NCBI GenBank assembly: GCA_016342655.1
Contig: JAEINL010000008.1
Location: 1-64,000, forward strand
DNA from: Sphaerochaeta sp.
GTDB taxonomy: Bacteria; Spirochaetota; Spirochaetia; Sphaerochaetales; Sphaerochaetaceae
Direction: 5' to 3'
Length of the DNA stretch: 64,000 nucleotides
Positions 1 through 7,910 of this stretch are shown here, piece after piece. The notes under the pieces were generated by a model, which was not told where the DNA came from, made no database searches, and worked only from the letters and a program-made list of their open reading frames with translations. The first letter of the stretch is position 1; each line of letters begins with the position of its first letter. Position numbers and translations under genes: made by a program.

Positions 1-269
1 TCATCATATCCTCCAACGATTATCATTGTCGGATATTGTTCATGATCTTTGTAGGGGGCTCGAATTTACGCTTACTTCCTGAACGGCATGCATTCTCACC
101 CGAGATAGATACCGACGACATGAAACCAAAACAAAAGGCAAAAAAGACGAAGATTCCGACAAGCCATCCCTGGAGCTTTGAAAAACAGATGAAGTTCAGG
201 GAAAGCGATGCCCTGATGAAAAAGCTCGAACCGTACTACAAGAGTCGGGACGAGTACAGATACACTTAA
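1..269 (+). CDS. C-terminal fragment of an unidentified protein, possibly a transposase
   Basis: The frame is open from the left edge to a TAA at 267-269, so this is the 3' end of a gene that starts outside the window. The visible part ends in a basic, lysine-rich stretch followed by a His-Pro-Trp motif and a charged tail. A His-Pro-Trp element near the C-terminus is found in some integrase-core transposases (ISNCY-like), as far as I recall, so a transposase tail is one reading, but no catalytic residue is inside the window. Codons just before the first internal ATG at 42 still look protein-like, so the real start is further upstream. I do not claim a function. Confidence 0.4.
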   Translation, partial: IISSNDYHCRILFMIFVGGSNLRLLPERHAFSPEIDTDDMKPKQKAKKTKIPTSHPWSFEKQMKFRESDALMKKLEPYYKSRDEYRYT

Positions 270-584
270 AGCTTACGCTTAAAACAAATGGACTTTCTCT
301 CTAGCAGCGTTCCGGAAGGAGCGCCGCTTCTCACACTTTCTGAAAAGCATTTTTTTCCAAACAGAGGATTCGTTTGTATAAAATCTTAAAAAATCGACAA
401 AAAAAGCCAAAAAACCAAAAAGCAGAGAGAAAAAATCTTTTTTATTCTAGAATATTGATAAAAAAACCTTTCTATTAGAGAGAAAAACTTAAAACACATT
501 ATCGCATCCGCTTGACATCCCTTTTGCCTTCACAATCCTTTTCCGACTAGATAATTGTGTGCTACAATAGCTTTGAGGTGTGCC
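270..584. other. Intergenic region, A-rich, with the HIT gene promoter at its end
   Basis: No credible coding sequence is seen here. Positions 370-480 are dominated by A-runs. A TTGACA hexamer at 512-517 has no matching -10 at the right distance. The best -10 is TACAAT at 563-568, with a poor -35 (TTTCCG, 540-545) 17 bp upstream. I see no hairpin that would serve as a clear terminator for the left-edge gene. Confidence 0.5.
540..568 (+). promoter_or_regulatory. Putative promoter of the HIT gene
   Basis: The -10 TACAAT (563-568) lies 17 bp from a weak -35 TTTCCG (540-545). The expected start of transcription falls just before the Shine-Dalgarno GAGGTG (575-580) of the gene starting at 585, giving a very short leader. 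Confidence 0.4.
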
Positions 585-986
585 ATGAAAACCATTTTTA
601 CAAGAATTCAAGAAGGAGAGATCCCTTCTGTTATAGTACATAAGGATGCACTTTGTACCGTTATCTTGGATATCCAGCCAGTACATAAGGGGCATCTTCT
701 GGTCATTTCCCAGGAACCCTATCCCACGTTCAGCGAGTGCCCCCTACCGACATTGAACCATCTTATGGATATCGCACAACAGGCAGACAGGAAATTACGC
801 TCTGTTTTGGACTGTGATGGAACCAATCTGATAATAAACAATGGAGCCGCAAGCGGACAGGAAGTACCCCATCTTCACATCCATATCATTCCCCGTTACA
901 CAGATGACGGGCAGAAGTTTGGATTCACCAAAAAGACCTATGCTGAGGGCGAAATGGCCAAGTATGGGAAAAAACTGGAGTTCTGA
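585..986 (+). CDS. HIT-family nucleotide hydrolase/transferase
   Basis: This 133-residue protein belongs to the histidine-triad superfamily, cytosolic enzymes that hydrolyse or transfer nucleoside monophosphates from substrates such as AMP-lysine or dinucleoside polyphosphates. The triad H96-x-H98-x-H100 sits in HLHIHIIPR, and the upstream NLIINNGAASGQEVPH segment is typical of the Hint branch. The length is close to the family norm. I chose ATG 585, which has GAGGTG at 575-580, over an upstream non-ATG codon at 555 that would place the start inside the promoter. The small zinc-ribbon gene follows after 2 bp, so the two are probably cotranscribed. The exact substrate cannot be read from sequence. 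Confidence 0.9.
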   Translation: MKTIFTRIQEGEIPSVIVHKDALCTVILDIQPVHKGHLLVISQEPYPTFSECPLPTLNHLMDIAQQADRKLRSVLDCDGTNLIINNGAASGQEVPHLHIHIIPRYTDDGQKFGFTKKTYAEGEMAKYGKKLEF

Positions 987-988
987 CT

Positions 989-1270
989 ATGAAAGCATGT
1001 CACCACTGCCATACGGTAGTAGAAACCCTGCAAACAATAGGAACACATACCATCTGTCCACACTGCGAAAGATCTCTGCACAGCTGTTACAACTGCAGGT
1101 TTTACAGCCCTGGGGCCTATCATGACTGTCTCGAGGGGATAGATGAGGTCATTGAAGAAAAACAAGAAGCTAACTTTTGTGATTTCTTTATGCTAGGTGA
1201 AGACAACCCAGAGGAAGATCGTAAAAAAGCAGATGCAAAAAAACGGGCGGAAGCCTTTTTCACCACCTAA
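989..1270 (+). CDS. Small cysteine-rich (zinc-ribbon-like) protein
   Basis: This 93-residue protein has Cys pairs C4-x2-C7, C23-x2-C26 and C33-x2-C36, plus single Cys near 47 and 64, a pattern that fits one or two zinc-binding ribbons. The C-terminal third is charged and probably helical (EEDRKKADAKKRAEAFF). It starts 2 bp after the HIT gene and ends 10 bp before the next lipoprotein gene, so all three form a likely operon. Small proteins of this kind occur beside unrelated housekeeping genes in spirochaetes. I do not recognise a named family and make no functional claim beyond probable metal binding. Confidence 0.75.
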   Translation: MKACHHCHTVVETLQTIGTHTICPHCERSLHSCYNCRFYSPGAYHDCLEGIDEVIEEKQEANFCDFFMLGEDNPEEDRKKADAKKRAEAFFTT

Positions 1271-1280
1271 GGAACTGAGC

Positions 1281-3614
1281 ATGAACAGACGACGTATCAC
1301 CATAGTGCTGTGCACCATTTTGCTTCTCTTCCTTATGGGTTGTCAGACCTACACTGCAGCCAAGGGGAAAGCAGCCATTCAACCCACTGTTTCTGTTTCC
1401 GATGAGAAAACCATCACCAAGTACTCCGTCCTACAAGAGGAAAAAGAGGCCTTGCTGAGAGAGAAAGCCCTGCAGGAACAACAAGAGCAAACTGCACTTG
1501 TTGAACAGCAACAAGCAGAGAGGGATAAGAAAATTACCTTCCTCACAGAGAGGGAACAGGAACTTGAAAGTTCCTTGACCACTTTGAACAGTCGTCTGAA
1601 AGAGGCAACCAAAGAAAACCAACAGCTTGTTGACTCCCTTACTGAGCTATCCTTGGAAAAGGAAGAGATACTACTGGATACCCAATTATCGTCCCAAGAG
1701 AGTGCACAGCGTATTGAACAGCTGAATGCACAAAATGCAGAACGCATTGAAGAACTGAAGCAGCAAAACACACAGCTTGCAAGCGAGATGGTTGAACTGC
1801 AAAGCCTTATAGAAGAGAACAAGTCTCTCCAACAGGAGCAAAAAGCTGAAACGCTTCGCCTCGAGCAGGAGCAAGAAGCCCTGCTATCAGAGCAAGAAAG
1901 CCAGAGGGATGCTACGTATCAGGAGCTCAGCGGTGAAAGTGAGGCTCTTGCCTCTGAAAATCTCACGCTCCAAGCCCAGCTTGAAGCACTGAAACAACAG
2001 AATGTACAACTTACCAGCGAGATGGTTGGACTGCAAAGCCTTATAGAAGAGAACAAGTCTCTCCAGCAGGAGCAAATAACTGAAAGGCTTCACCTCGAGC
2101 AGGAGCAAGAAGCCCTGCTATCAGAACAAGAAAGCCAGAGGGATGCTACGTATCAGGAGCTCAGCGGTGAAAGAGAGGCTCTTGCCTCTGAAAATCTCAC
2201 GCTCCAAGCCCAGCTTGAAGCACTGAAACAACAGAATGTACAACTTGCAAGCGAGATGGTTGAACTGCAAAGCCTACTTGAAGAAAATCAGGCTCTCCAA
2301 CAGGAGCAAAAAGCCCTGCTATCAGAACAAGAAAGCCAAAGGGATGCTACGTATCAGGAGCTCAGCGGTGAAAGTGAGGCTCTTGCCTCTGAAAATCTCA
2401 CGCTCCAAGCCCAGCTTGAAGCACTGAAACAACAGAATGTACAGCTTGCAAGCGAGATGGTTGAACTGCAAAGCCTTATTGAAGAGAACAAGTCTCTCCA
2501 GCAGGAGCAAGAAGCCCTGCTATCAGAACAAGAAAGCCAAAGGGATGCTACGTATCAGGGACTCAGTGATGAGCTTGAAACCCTAGCCTCTGAAAATCGA
2601 ATGCTCAAAGCCCAGTTAGAAGAAAAGACGCTGACAATTGAAGAGAAAATCCGTCTTGAACAGTTGCGTAGCGATGAGGCAAAACGTCTGGAGCAGGAAC
2701 GGCTGGCAAAGCGATTGGAACAGGAAGCCATAGAGAAGCGCATTGCCTCCCAATTGGAAGAAAAACGCATGGCACTGGAAAAAGAATGGAGACAGATCCC
2801 CGCTCTTAATCAGATCACTTACCCCAGACTCTACAAGACCGAGAAGCCTACATCCCTAGCCCAAGAGGGAGAGATGCTCCGGGTCTTGATGCTTCCCTTG
2901 GATGATGCACCATGGAAAGACAGCAAGATCGCCACAGAGGTTCATCAGAGCATACGAGACCTTGAGGTACCCATTGTCTTTGTCACAGGCCATATGGGAA
3001 ATGTGATAGCCCTGGTCAAGGAGATGCGCTCTAATGCAGCCATCTTCAGCACAGGGGCCATCATAACCAGCTTCCCAATCCAGGATTTGAGCCCCTATGG
3101 TGCAGAAATCCAGTATCAGGAAAAGAAGAACATGCGTCTCCTAGTGGCAAACCTTCCCGAGTATCAGGTAGAGGAAGCTTTTGCTCGGAACGGTGGATGG
3201 CAAGCAACGCAAAAAAAGCTCTCAGAAAGCAGACTCAACCAACTGAGAGGAATGATAGGGGAAGGCTCTCTTACGGTAGCCACCCTGTTGGGGGCTTCCC
3301 TGTATGAGCCATCCTATCGGGACTGGAATACCTTCAGTCCTGTTGCCTATCGTCAGTTAGACTATCTGTGGCCACTCTCCGACTTCTTGGAGAACAAAGG
3401 GTTTTACGACACCTATAGGCTTACCCACTTCAGCGAAGCAACCAATGCAGGCAATACTCTTATCACTCCAACATGGAGTGAAAGGGTCGACTTCATCTAC
3501 AGCAGAAAAATACTCCCCCTCGAGTCAGCAATGCTGACCATTGGGGGAGAGTCTGCTCCAGAGGAGAGCGGTGTCTCGCGTTTTGGTGTACTAGGGACCT
3601 TCCTCGTCCCCTGA
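1281..3614 (+). CDS. Coiled-coil lipoprotein with in-frame repeats and a degenerate nuclease-fold C-terminal domain
   Basis: This 777-residue protein has a lipoprotein signal with lipobox LMGC (Cys21), so it should be lipid-anchored in the envelope. Residues about 45-515 are Gln/Glu/Leu-rich coiled coil and contain four near-identical repeats of 67 or 78 residues (separate entry). Residues about 530-777 match the layout of the endonuclease/exonuclease/phosphatase (EEP) fold: an EPSYRDW segment like the GDFNEPS..DW of active members, then GFYDTYR, then RVDFIY. The catalytic positions are changed: GDFN reads GASLY and the final SDH reads SRF. I infer a structural, non-catalytic domain. An earlier in-frame ATG (1197) lies inside the upstream gene; ATG 1281 gives the signal peptide and follows GGAACTGAGC. 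Confidence 0.75.
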   Translation: MNRRRITIVLCTILLLFLMGCQTYTAAKGKAAIQPTVSVSDEKTITKYSVLQEEKEALLREKALQEQQEQTALVEQQQAERDKKITFLTEREQELESSLTTLNSRLKEATKENQQLVDSLTELSLEKEEILLDTQLSSQESAQRIEQLNAQNAERIEELKQQNTQLASEMVELQSLIEENKSLQQEQKAETLRLEQEQEALLSEQESQRDATYQELSGESEALASENLTLQAQLEALKQQNVQLTSEMVGLQSLIEENKSLQQEQITERLHLEQEQEALLSEQESQRDATYQELSGEREALASENLTLQAQLEALKQQNVQLASEMVELQSLLEENQALQQEQKALLSEQESQRDATYQELSGESEALASENLTLQAQLEALKQQNVQLASEMVELQSLIEENKSLQQEQEALLSEQESQRDATYQGLSDELETLASENRMLKAQLEEKTLTIEEKIRLEQLRSDEAKRLEQERLAKRLEQEAIEKRIASQLEEKRMALEKEWRQIPALNQITYPRLYKTEKPTSLAQEGEMLRVLMLPLDDAPWKDSKIATEVHQSIRDLEVPIVFVTGHMGNVIALVKEMRSNAAIFSTGAIITSFPIQDLSPYGAEIQYQEKKNMRLLVANLPEYQVEEAFARNGGWQATQKKLSESRLNQLRGMIGEGSLTVATLLGASLYEPSYRDWNTFSPVAYRQLDYLWPLSDFLENKGFYDTYRLTHFSEATNAGNTLITPTWSERVDFIYSRKILPLESAMLTIGGESAPEESGVSRFGVLGTFLVP
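1765..2585 (+). repeat. Four tandem in-frame repeats inside the coiled-coil lipoprotein gene
   Basis: A landmark (CTGCTATCAGARCAAGAAAG) recurs at 1881, 2115, 2316 and 2517, giving periods of 234, 201 and 201 bp (78, 67 and 67 codons). The two longer units carry an extra 11 residues (like AETLRLEQEQE) missing from the later two. Copies are nearly identical at the DNA level, which points to recent duplication or ongoing recombination rather than old divergence. Confidence 0.9.
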
Positions 3615-3634
3615 TCAGGACTTGTCCTGATCAG
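3611..3634. terminator. Perfect 10-bp inverted repeat between convergent genes
   Basis: The arms 3611-3620 and 3625-3634 (CTGATCAGGA / TCCTGATCAG) are perfectly complementary with a 4-nt loop. The structure overlaps the stop codons of both convergent genes (3612-3614 and 3615-3617). No T-run follows on either strand, so it may be a weak bidirectional terminator or a protection hairpin. Confidence 0.45.
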
Positions 3635-4235
3635 AACTTGGCTCTCCGACAACTTCAGCCTCACCCTCTATAGTTTGGCTGAACTGTCTGGTGAGTTTCC
3701 TCACATGCATCGACCAGACAAACATAGCTATACCTGAGGCAAGCAGTACCACCCCTACAAGCTTGAGAAGCAGGCCTCCTATCTGGGATGGGAAGGCAAA
3801 GAACAAGACCGCTAGCACGACAGAGAAGAGCGCTTCCGAAAGCAGTGGCGCTACACTGACATTGCCTTTGCGCAGGGAAAATGCCTGAAAAAGCAAAATG
3901 CATGCTGAAAGCAAGAGCTGTACTGCAAGAATATAAAGCAGGATGTGTGTGCTGAAATTCTTGGTGGAAAGTGAGAGAACAATCACCAAGACTCCAACAC
4001 CGATGTTTACAAACCCCTTGATGATCAAGGCTCTTCTGTTGAGGGGTCCCAAGGTATAGATACGCAGGGAGAGAAGGGAGTTGATCCCTGTGATACCCAT
4101 CCCCAGTCCTAGCAAGGCGACAAAGGCCTTTGCAAACGAATCCCCTTGGAACATCATGTAGACGCCAAGTAGCGACAGTATAGTTGCAATCACTGCAGTT
4201 GTGTTAAGATGTTTCTTCATAAAAGAATCTGCCAT
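3615..4235 (-). CDS. DUF308/HdeD-like integral membrane protein
   Basis: This 206-residue protein has about six hydrophobic segments in three pairs, with a short charged cytoplasmic tail (residues about 185-206). The paired-helix layout and Gly-rich helices such as ALLGLGMGITGI fit the HdeD/DUF308 family, whose E. coli member is linked to acid resistance; most members have no known activity. A strong Shine-Dalgarno AAAGGAG precedes ATG 4235. It is convergent with the lipoprotein gene, whose stop is directly adjacent, and divergent from the nucleotidase gene 92 bp away. Confidence 0.7.
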   Translation of the reverse strand: MADSFMKKHLNTTAVIATILSLLGVYMMFQGDSFAKAFVALLGLGMGITGINSLLSLRIYTLGPLNRRALIIKGFVNIGVGVLVIVLSLSTKNFSTHILLYILAVQLLLSACILLFQAFSLRKGNVSVAPLLSEALFSVVLAVLFFAFPSQIGGLLLKLVGVVLLASGIAMFVWSMHVRKLTRQFSQTIEGEAEVVGEPSSDQDKS

Positions 4236-4327
4236 GACACACTCCTTTCTCTGGTATTATTTACAGATAACCCATTTTTCTTTATGGTACAGGGAGCAAC
4301 AAAGCAAGTAAAGGAGTAGAGGCGCTA

Positions 4328-5038
4328 ATGTACAGATATCTTTTTTTTGATGCTGACGGAACGCTTTTTGATTTCAATGAGGCAGAAAGCAGAGCATTTT
4401 ACCAGATGGCTGCCAAGCTCGGCTTCAAGGCTTCGCCCGAACACCTGCAAATATATAAGGCCTGCAACGAAGCGTGCTGGAAAGCATTTGAGCGTTCTGA
4501 ACTCACACAAGCAATCCTCAAGGTCAAACGCTTTGAAGACTTCTTCGCCTCGGAAGCCCTATCTCTTGATGCCACCATTGCAAGCAAGATCTACCAAGGG
4601 TACCTTTCAGAGCAGGGTATCCTCTATAAGGAGAGCCTGCCTCTTCTGGATGCTCTCATCGAGGGTGGGTATACCCTCTACCTTGCATCAAACGGCATCG
4701 CCGAAGTGCAGCGTGGGCGCCTTAAGCAGTCAGATACACTTAGATACTTCAAGGATATCTTCATCAGTGAAGAGATAGGAGCCCAGAAACCTGCTAGGCA
4801 GTTCTTCTCTGTCATGCTTGAAAAAGCGGGATTGGAAGAAAAAAAGAGCGAGTGCCTGATGATCGGCGACAGCCTCACCAGCGATATTCAAGGGGGGGCA
4901 ACCTATGGCCTGGATACCGTCTGGCTCAACCTGGATGGTACGCACAAGAACGACACTTCCGTGCAGCCTACGTATGAAGTGCACAGCCTTTCTGAAATGC
5001 TCACTCTGTTCTCTAACGTAAACCCTCTACTTTCTTGA
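4328..5038 (+). CDS. yjjG: HAD-family pyrimidine 5'-nucleotidase, YjjG type
   Basis: This 236-residue HAD hydrolase is predicted to dephosphorylate nucleoside monophosphates, including non-canonical pyrimidine nucleotides. Visible motifs are motif I DADGTLFD near the N-terminus (nucleophile Asp8, acid/base Asp10), motif II in YLASNGIAEVQ, the motif III lysine in GAQKPARQFF, and motif IV in MIGDSLTSDIQGG. A helical cap lies between motifs I and II. Length and motif spacing match YjjG/YfnB proteins. AAGGAG lies about 10 bp before ATG 4328. The last 26 bp overlap the end of the convergent FKBP gene. Confidence 0.85.
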   Translation: MYRYLFFDADGTLFDFNEAESRAFYQMAAKLGFKASPEHLQIYKACNEACWKAFERSELTQAILKVKRFEDFFASEALSLDATIASKIYQGYLSEQGILYKESLPLLDALIEGGYTLYLASNGIAEVQRGRLKQSDTLRYFKDIFISEEIGAQKPARQFFSVMLEKAGLEEKKSECLMIGDSLTSDIQGGATYGLDTVWLNLDGTHKNDTSVQPTYEVHSLSEMLTLFSNVNPLLS

Positions 5039-5825
5039 GCTCGACTTGGACTATTAGCAGGGTATTCGGATCAATAATCTGGGTCCCTTCCTCACCATAG
5101 CCTAGCTTGGGGTGGATCCAAAACTGATATTTCGAACCTTCACTCATAAGCTTCACCCCTTCGATAAAGCCGGGAACCCCGATAGCCTTCAGCTGGAAGC
5201 GGGAGGAATGGCCCCTCTCATAGGAGGAGTCCACCACCTGCCCATTGAGCAAGATCATCTGGTAATCAAGTTCGACCATCTGCTCGCCGGTGGGCTTGGC
5301 CCCCTGGCCTTCAATGAGAACCTTGTACTGCAACCCTGAGTCAGTCACCTTTACCCCCTTCTGATCCTTGTTGAGGGCAAGAAAAGACTCAGCACGCTCA
5401 AGGTTCTCACTTGCGAGGGCATTCTGCTCAATCTGAGCAATTTTCAACATCTTGCTCTGCACTTCAGACAGGACTCTGGACATCTCTTCCTGGGAAAAGA
5501 AGCCTGAACCTGTCTGGGCATCAAGTACCCCTTTGGCAAAGAATTCACTGTCAAGATTTTCAAAACCCTGCTGATTCAAGCTCGAGTAGAGCATATAGCC
5601 ATAGGTATAACTAAAGCGCTCATCAAGGGAGACAGGCATAGGCTTGTCCTTGATCGAGTCAGTGACAACAATCTCAGGTTTTGTCTGGGTAACGGGGAGA
5701 CTGGGGGTAGTCAGAACGGGGGTGGCCGGAATATTCACCACTGGCGGTTCTTCTGAAACTCCACAACTGATTAGCGAGAGCACCACGATACAAGACGAGA
5801 TGCAAACACGAAATAAATTCTTCAC
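5013..5825 (-). CDS. FKBP-type peptidyl-prolyl isomerase lipoprotein
   Basis: This 270-residue exported protein should catalyse proline cis-trans isomerisation and assist folding in the envelope. From GTG 5825 it begins with a lipoprotein signal ending in LISC (Cys21). GGAAGG lies about 7 bp upstream, and this start removes a 22-residue N-terminal extension that would spoil the signal peptide. Residues about 55-160 resemble the FKBP N-terminal dimerisation domain (SYTYGYMLYSSL), and about 165-268 form the FKBP domain with VELDYQMILLNGQVVDSSYERG, GVPGFIEGVKLM and PKLGYGEEG. Architecture matches Mip/FkpA proteins. It runs 26 bp into the convergent nucleotidase gene. Confidence 0.88.
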   Translation of the reverse strand: MKNLFRVCISSCIVVLSLISCGVSEEPPVVNIPATPVLTTPSLPVTQTKPEIVVTDSIKDKPMPVSLDERFSYTYGYMLYSSLNQQGFENLDSEFFAKGVLDAQTGSGFFSQEEMSRVLSEVQSKMLKIAQIEQNALASENLERAESFLALNKDQKGVKVTDSGLQYKVLIEGQGAKPTGEQMVELDYQMILLNGQVVDSSYERGHSSRFQLKAIGVPGFIEGVKLMSEGSKYQFWIHPKLGYGEEGTQIIDPNTLLIVQVELKKVEGLR

Positions 5826-6030
5826 GGCACAACCTTCCGCTGCAGGGGTTTTGCCTCCGGACACACCCTTATAGGACAAGGCGTGCATCAAGACTGGATC
5901 GTACTGTCATTCACCCCGAGATGACAGCAACAACCAGACGGAGACTTGCATACAGAAAACTGTAACGCACATATGGCGAAACGTCCAGCAAAACATTACA
6001 AATCACCACTTTGATGACATACTTATCGCA

Positions 6031-6555
6031 CTATCGGGTAAATACACTCTTCCCCCTGCTGTCTATTGCCACGATGACAGGGAAATCCTCCACTTCCAGC
6101 TCCAAAAGAGCTTCCGGGCCCAAAGAAGCAAACGCAAGAGTTCTGACCTTCCTGACCGTCGAGGCATAGAGGGCTCCACACCCTCCGTACGCCTGCAGGT
6201 AGATGGCTCGGTTCTTAATGATGGAGGCTACCACCTCTTCACTTCGTGGCCCTTTGCCAACCATGACACGAAGCCCCTCATCCAGAAGACGGGGTGCGAA
6301 CGGATCCATTCGGGCACTGGTGGTAGGACCGCAGGATCCTAGGGGAAACCCTTCGGGAGCCGGAGAAGGCCCCATGTAGTAGATGGCCTGCCCTTGTACC
6401 TTGAAGGGAAGCTGTTCGTGCCTCTCCAACAAGTCAATGAGTCTGCTATGAACCTGATCCCTTCCCACATAGAGCGTCCCACTGAGCAAGACCTGGTCAA
6501 AGGCATTGAGGGAGAGCAGGTCGCTTTCCTGTATCGGCAACTGAATCCTACGCAT
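6031..6555 (-). CDS. Class I fumarate hydratase, beta subunit
   Basis: This 174-residue protein is the C-terminal-domain subunit of a two-subunit class I (iron-sulfur) fumarase or the related L-tartrate dehydratase, which interconvert fumarate and malate, or tartrate and oxaloacetate. The block YYMGPSPAPEGFPLGSCGPTT and the segment VMVGKG..SEEV are the family signatures. In E. coli FumA the two subunits are fused; here they are separate genes. ATG 6555 lies inside the end of the alpha-subunit gene (8-bp overlap), suggesting translational coupling. Fumarase versus tartrate dehydratase cannot be settled by eye; fumarase is likelier given no tartrate genes nearby. Confidence 0.85.
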   Translation of the reverse strand: MRRIQLPIQESDLLSLNAFDQVLLSGTLYVGRDQVHSRLIDLLERHEQLPFKVQGQAIYYMGPSPAPEGFPLGSCGPTTSARMDPFAPRLLDEGLRVMVGKGPRSEEVVASIIKNRAIYLQAYGGCGALYASTVRKVRTLAFASLGPEALLELEVEDFPVIVAIDSRGKSVFTR

Positions 6556-7411
6556 CCTCACCCTCCCAGACAATCTCAGCCTTGCGATCTGCCCAACAGT
6601 TGATGGAGACAGAGACCGGCATACCTGCTATGTGGGTAGGTTCTTCCTCGATTGCCACATGAAGGGCTGTGACCCTTCCCCCAAAACCACCTCCACCTAT
6701 CCTGAGAGCCTGGACAGCTGTAAGAATATCCTCTTCAAGCTTGGCATAGGCAGGATCAGGATGCTCTGTACGCGCATCACGCAGCAGGGCGTGTTTGCTC
6801 AGATATGCAGAGCGTTCCATGGTACCTCCGATTCCCACACCGATAAAGATGGGAGGACAGGGCTTGCCCCCAGCAAGGCGCACAATATCACACACAGCCC
6901 CGATGACAGCCTTAGGGCCGCCTGTCGGGTTGAGCATCCTCACCGAACTGCAGTTCTCACTGCCAAAGCCCTTGAGCAATACCTGAATGGTGAGACCGTC
7001 GCCATCGACAAGGTTCCAATTGATGATGGGAGGAAGGTTATCCTGCGTGTTGTTCCGAGTAAAGACAGGATCACTGACTACCGAACACCTAAAGCAGGCC
7101 TTCTTGACAGCATCCAGGCAGCCCTCGTTGATGGCTTTTTCAATCATGGCTGGAATAAGGGGGCAGCTTCTGCCCAAGTCTACAAAGACTACAAACATGC
7201 CGGTATCCTGACACATAGGAAGCTTTTTCTTGTCTGCAATCTCCAGGTTTTGCAAGATGGCATCAAAAACGGACAGACTTGTATTGCTTGCCACATCAGA
7301 GGCATATCTTGCCTCTTCTTCCCTTCCCTGCCTGATGCAGAAAAGGACATCAGGCTTCAGCCTTACAACTGCATCCTGCAACGCTTCACTAATTTTCCTT
7401 GAGAGTGTCAT
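6548..7411 (-). CDS. Class I fumarate hydratase, alpha subunit
   Basis: This 287-residue [4Fe-4S] subunit pairs with the beta subunit encoded directly downstream. Candidate cluster cysteines are in PMCQDTGMF, GSENCSS and GKPCPP, with the Gly-rich IGVGIGGTMERSA and RIGGGGFGGRVTALHV blocks typical of the family. ATG 7411 has GGAAGG about 10 bp upstream; an earlier in-frame start at 7438 has no such site. The gene begins 23 bp inside the VanZ-like gene, part of a chain of overlapping minus-strand genes. Oxygen sensitivity of this fumarase class fits an anaerobe. Confidence 0.87.
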   Translation of the reverse strand: MTLSRKISEALQDAVVRLKPDVLFCIRQGREEEARYASDVASNTSLSVFDAILQNLEIADKKKLPMCQDTGMFVVFVDLGRSCPLIPAMIEKAINEGCLDAVKKACFRCSVVSDPVFTRNNTQDNLPPIINWNLVDGDGLTIQVLLKGFGSENCSSVRMLNPTGGPKAVIGAVCDIVRLAGGKPCPPIFIGVGIGGTMERSAYLSKHALLRDARTEHPDPAYAKLEEDILTAVQALRIGGGGFGGRVTALHVAIEEEPTHIAGMPVSVSINCWADRKAEIVWEGEDA

Positions 7412-7910
7412 CCTGTTCCACCTTCCAATTCGGGTCATATAACCATGGACGAGTCACAAAATAGTTGCCTGCGAGGTTGAGCAAGACCAGTGCGATGGCC
7501 AATCCAACCACCAGACCCATAAAATCAGCTGCAAGATCCATCCATTCGCGCGAACGCCCAAATAAGGGTTGGATCATCTCAACAGCAAAACCAAACAGGA
7601 GCCCAATACTCAAGGTCATGAGGATGGAAGGGCCTGCCCATGAGGTGAGATGGAGGGTTGAATGGCTATTTTTCCCATTCTTTCTGGTCTTCCCGGATCC
7701 CGGAATCTGCAACGTGGCAATGAACAAGGAGAAGCCCAGCCCTGCATAGGCGGCCATATGATCCCCCTTATCTGCAAAGGGAATCCAAGTGACATTAGGA
7801 TAGCTCTCTTTGGGCATAAGCGAAAAATAGATAATAGCCAATACCACAAGGACAGTGAGGGCACTACCTACGATCCTGAGTATTGTCTGCAACGGAAGCC
7901 TGTCTCTCAT
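7389..7910 (-). CDS. VanZ-like membrane protein
   Basis: This 173-residue protein has four hydrophobic segments and the VanZ-like pattern: a first helix ending in SLMP, then FADKGDHMAAYAGLGF (the conserved D-K-x-x-H region) and a later GFAVEMIQPLFGRSREWMDLAADFMG block. VanZ-domain proteins are widespread; one confers low-level teicoplanin resistance, but most have no assigned role. ATG 7910 overlaps the stop of the upstream radical SAM gene in an ATGA arrangement, which fixes the start. It lies in the overlapping chain with the fumarase genes, without an obvious functional tie. Confidence 0.82.
   Translation of the reverse strand: MRDRLPLQTILRIVGSALTVLVVLAIIYFSLMPKESYPNVTWIPFADKGDHMAAYAGLGFSLFIATLQIPGSGKTRKNGKNSHSTLHLTSWAGPSILMTLSIGLLFGFAVEMIQPLFGRSREWMDLAADFMGLVVGLAIALVLLNLAGNYFVTRPWLYDPNWKVEQDDTLKEN

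Noticed and set aside
512-517. TTGACA as the -35 of the HIT gene
   Set aside because: No -10 lies at the correct distance; the TACAAT at 563-568 is 45 bp away.
1197-1280. ATG 1197 as the start of the coiled-coil lipoprotein
   Set aside because: It overlaps the zinc-ribbon gene and would bury the lipoprotein signal; ATG 1281 begins the signal peptide.
1765-2585. Regular repeats that could suggest a CRISPR array
   Set aside because: The units are 201-234 bp, stay in frame and encode coiled coil throughout; there are no short repeats with unique spacers.
6632-7402. Long plus-strand open frame of 256 codons opposite the fumarase alpha gene
   Set aside because: It is antisense to a well-supported gene with clear motifs and has no ribosome site or protein-like composition.
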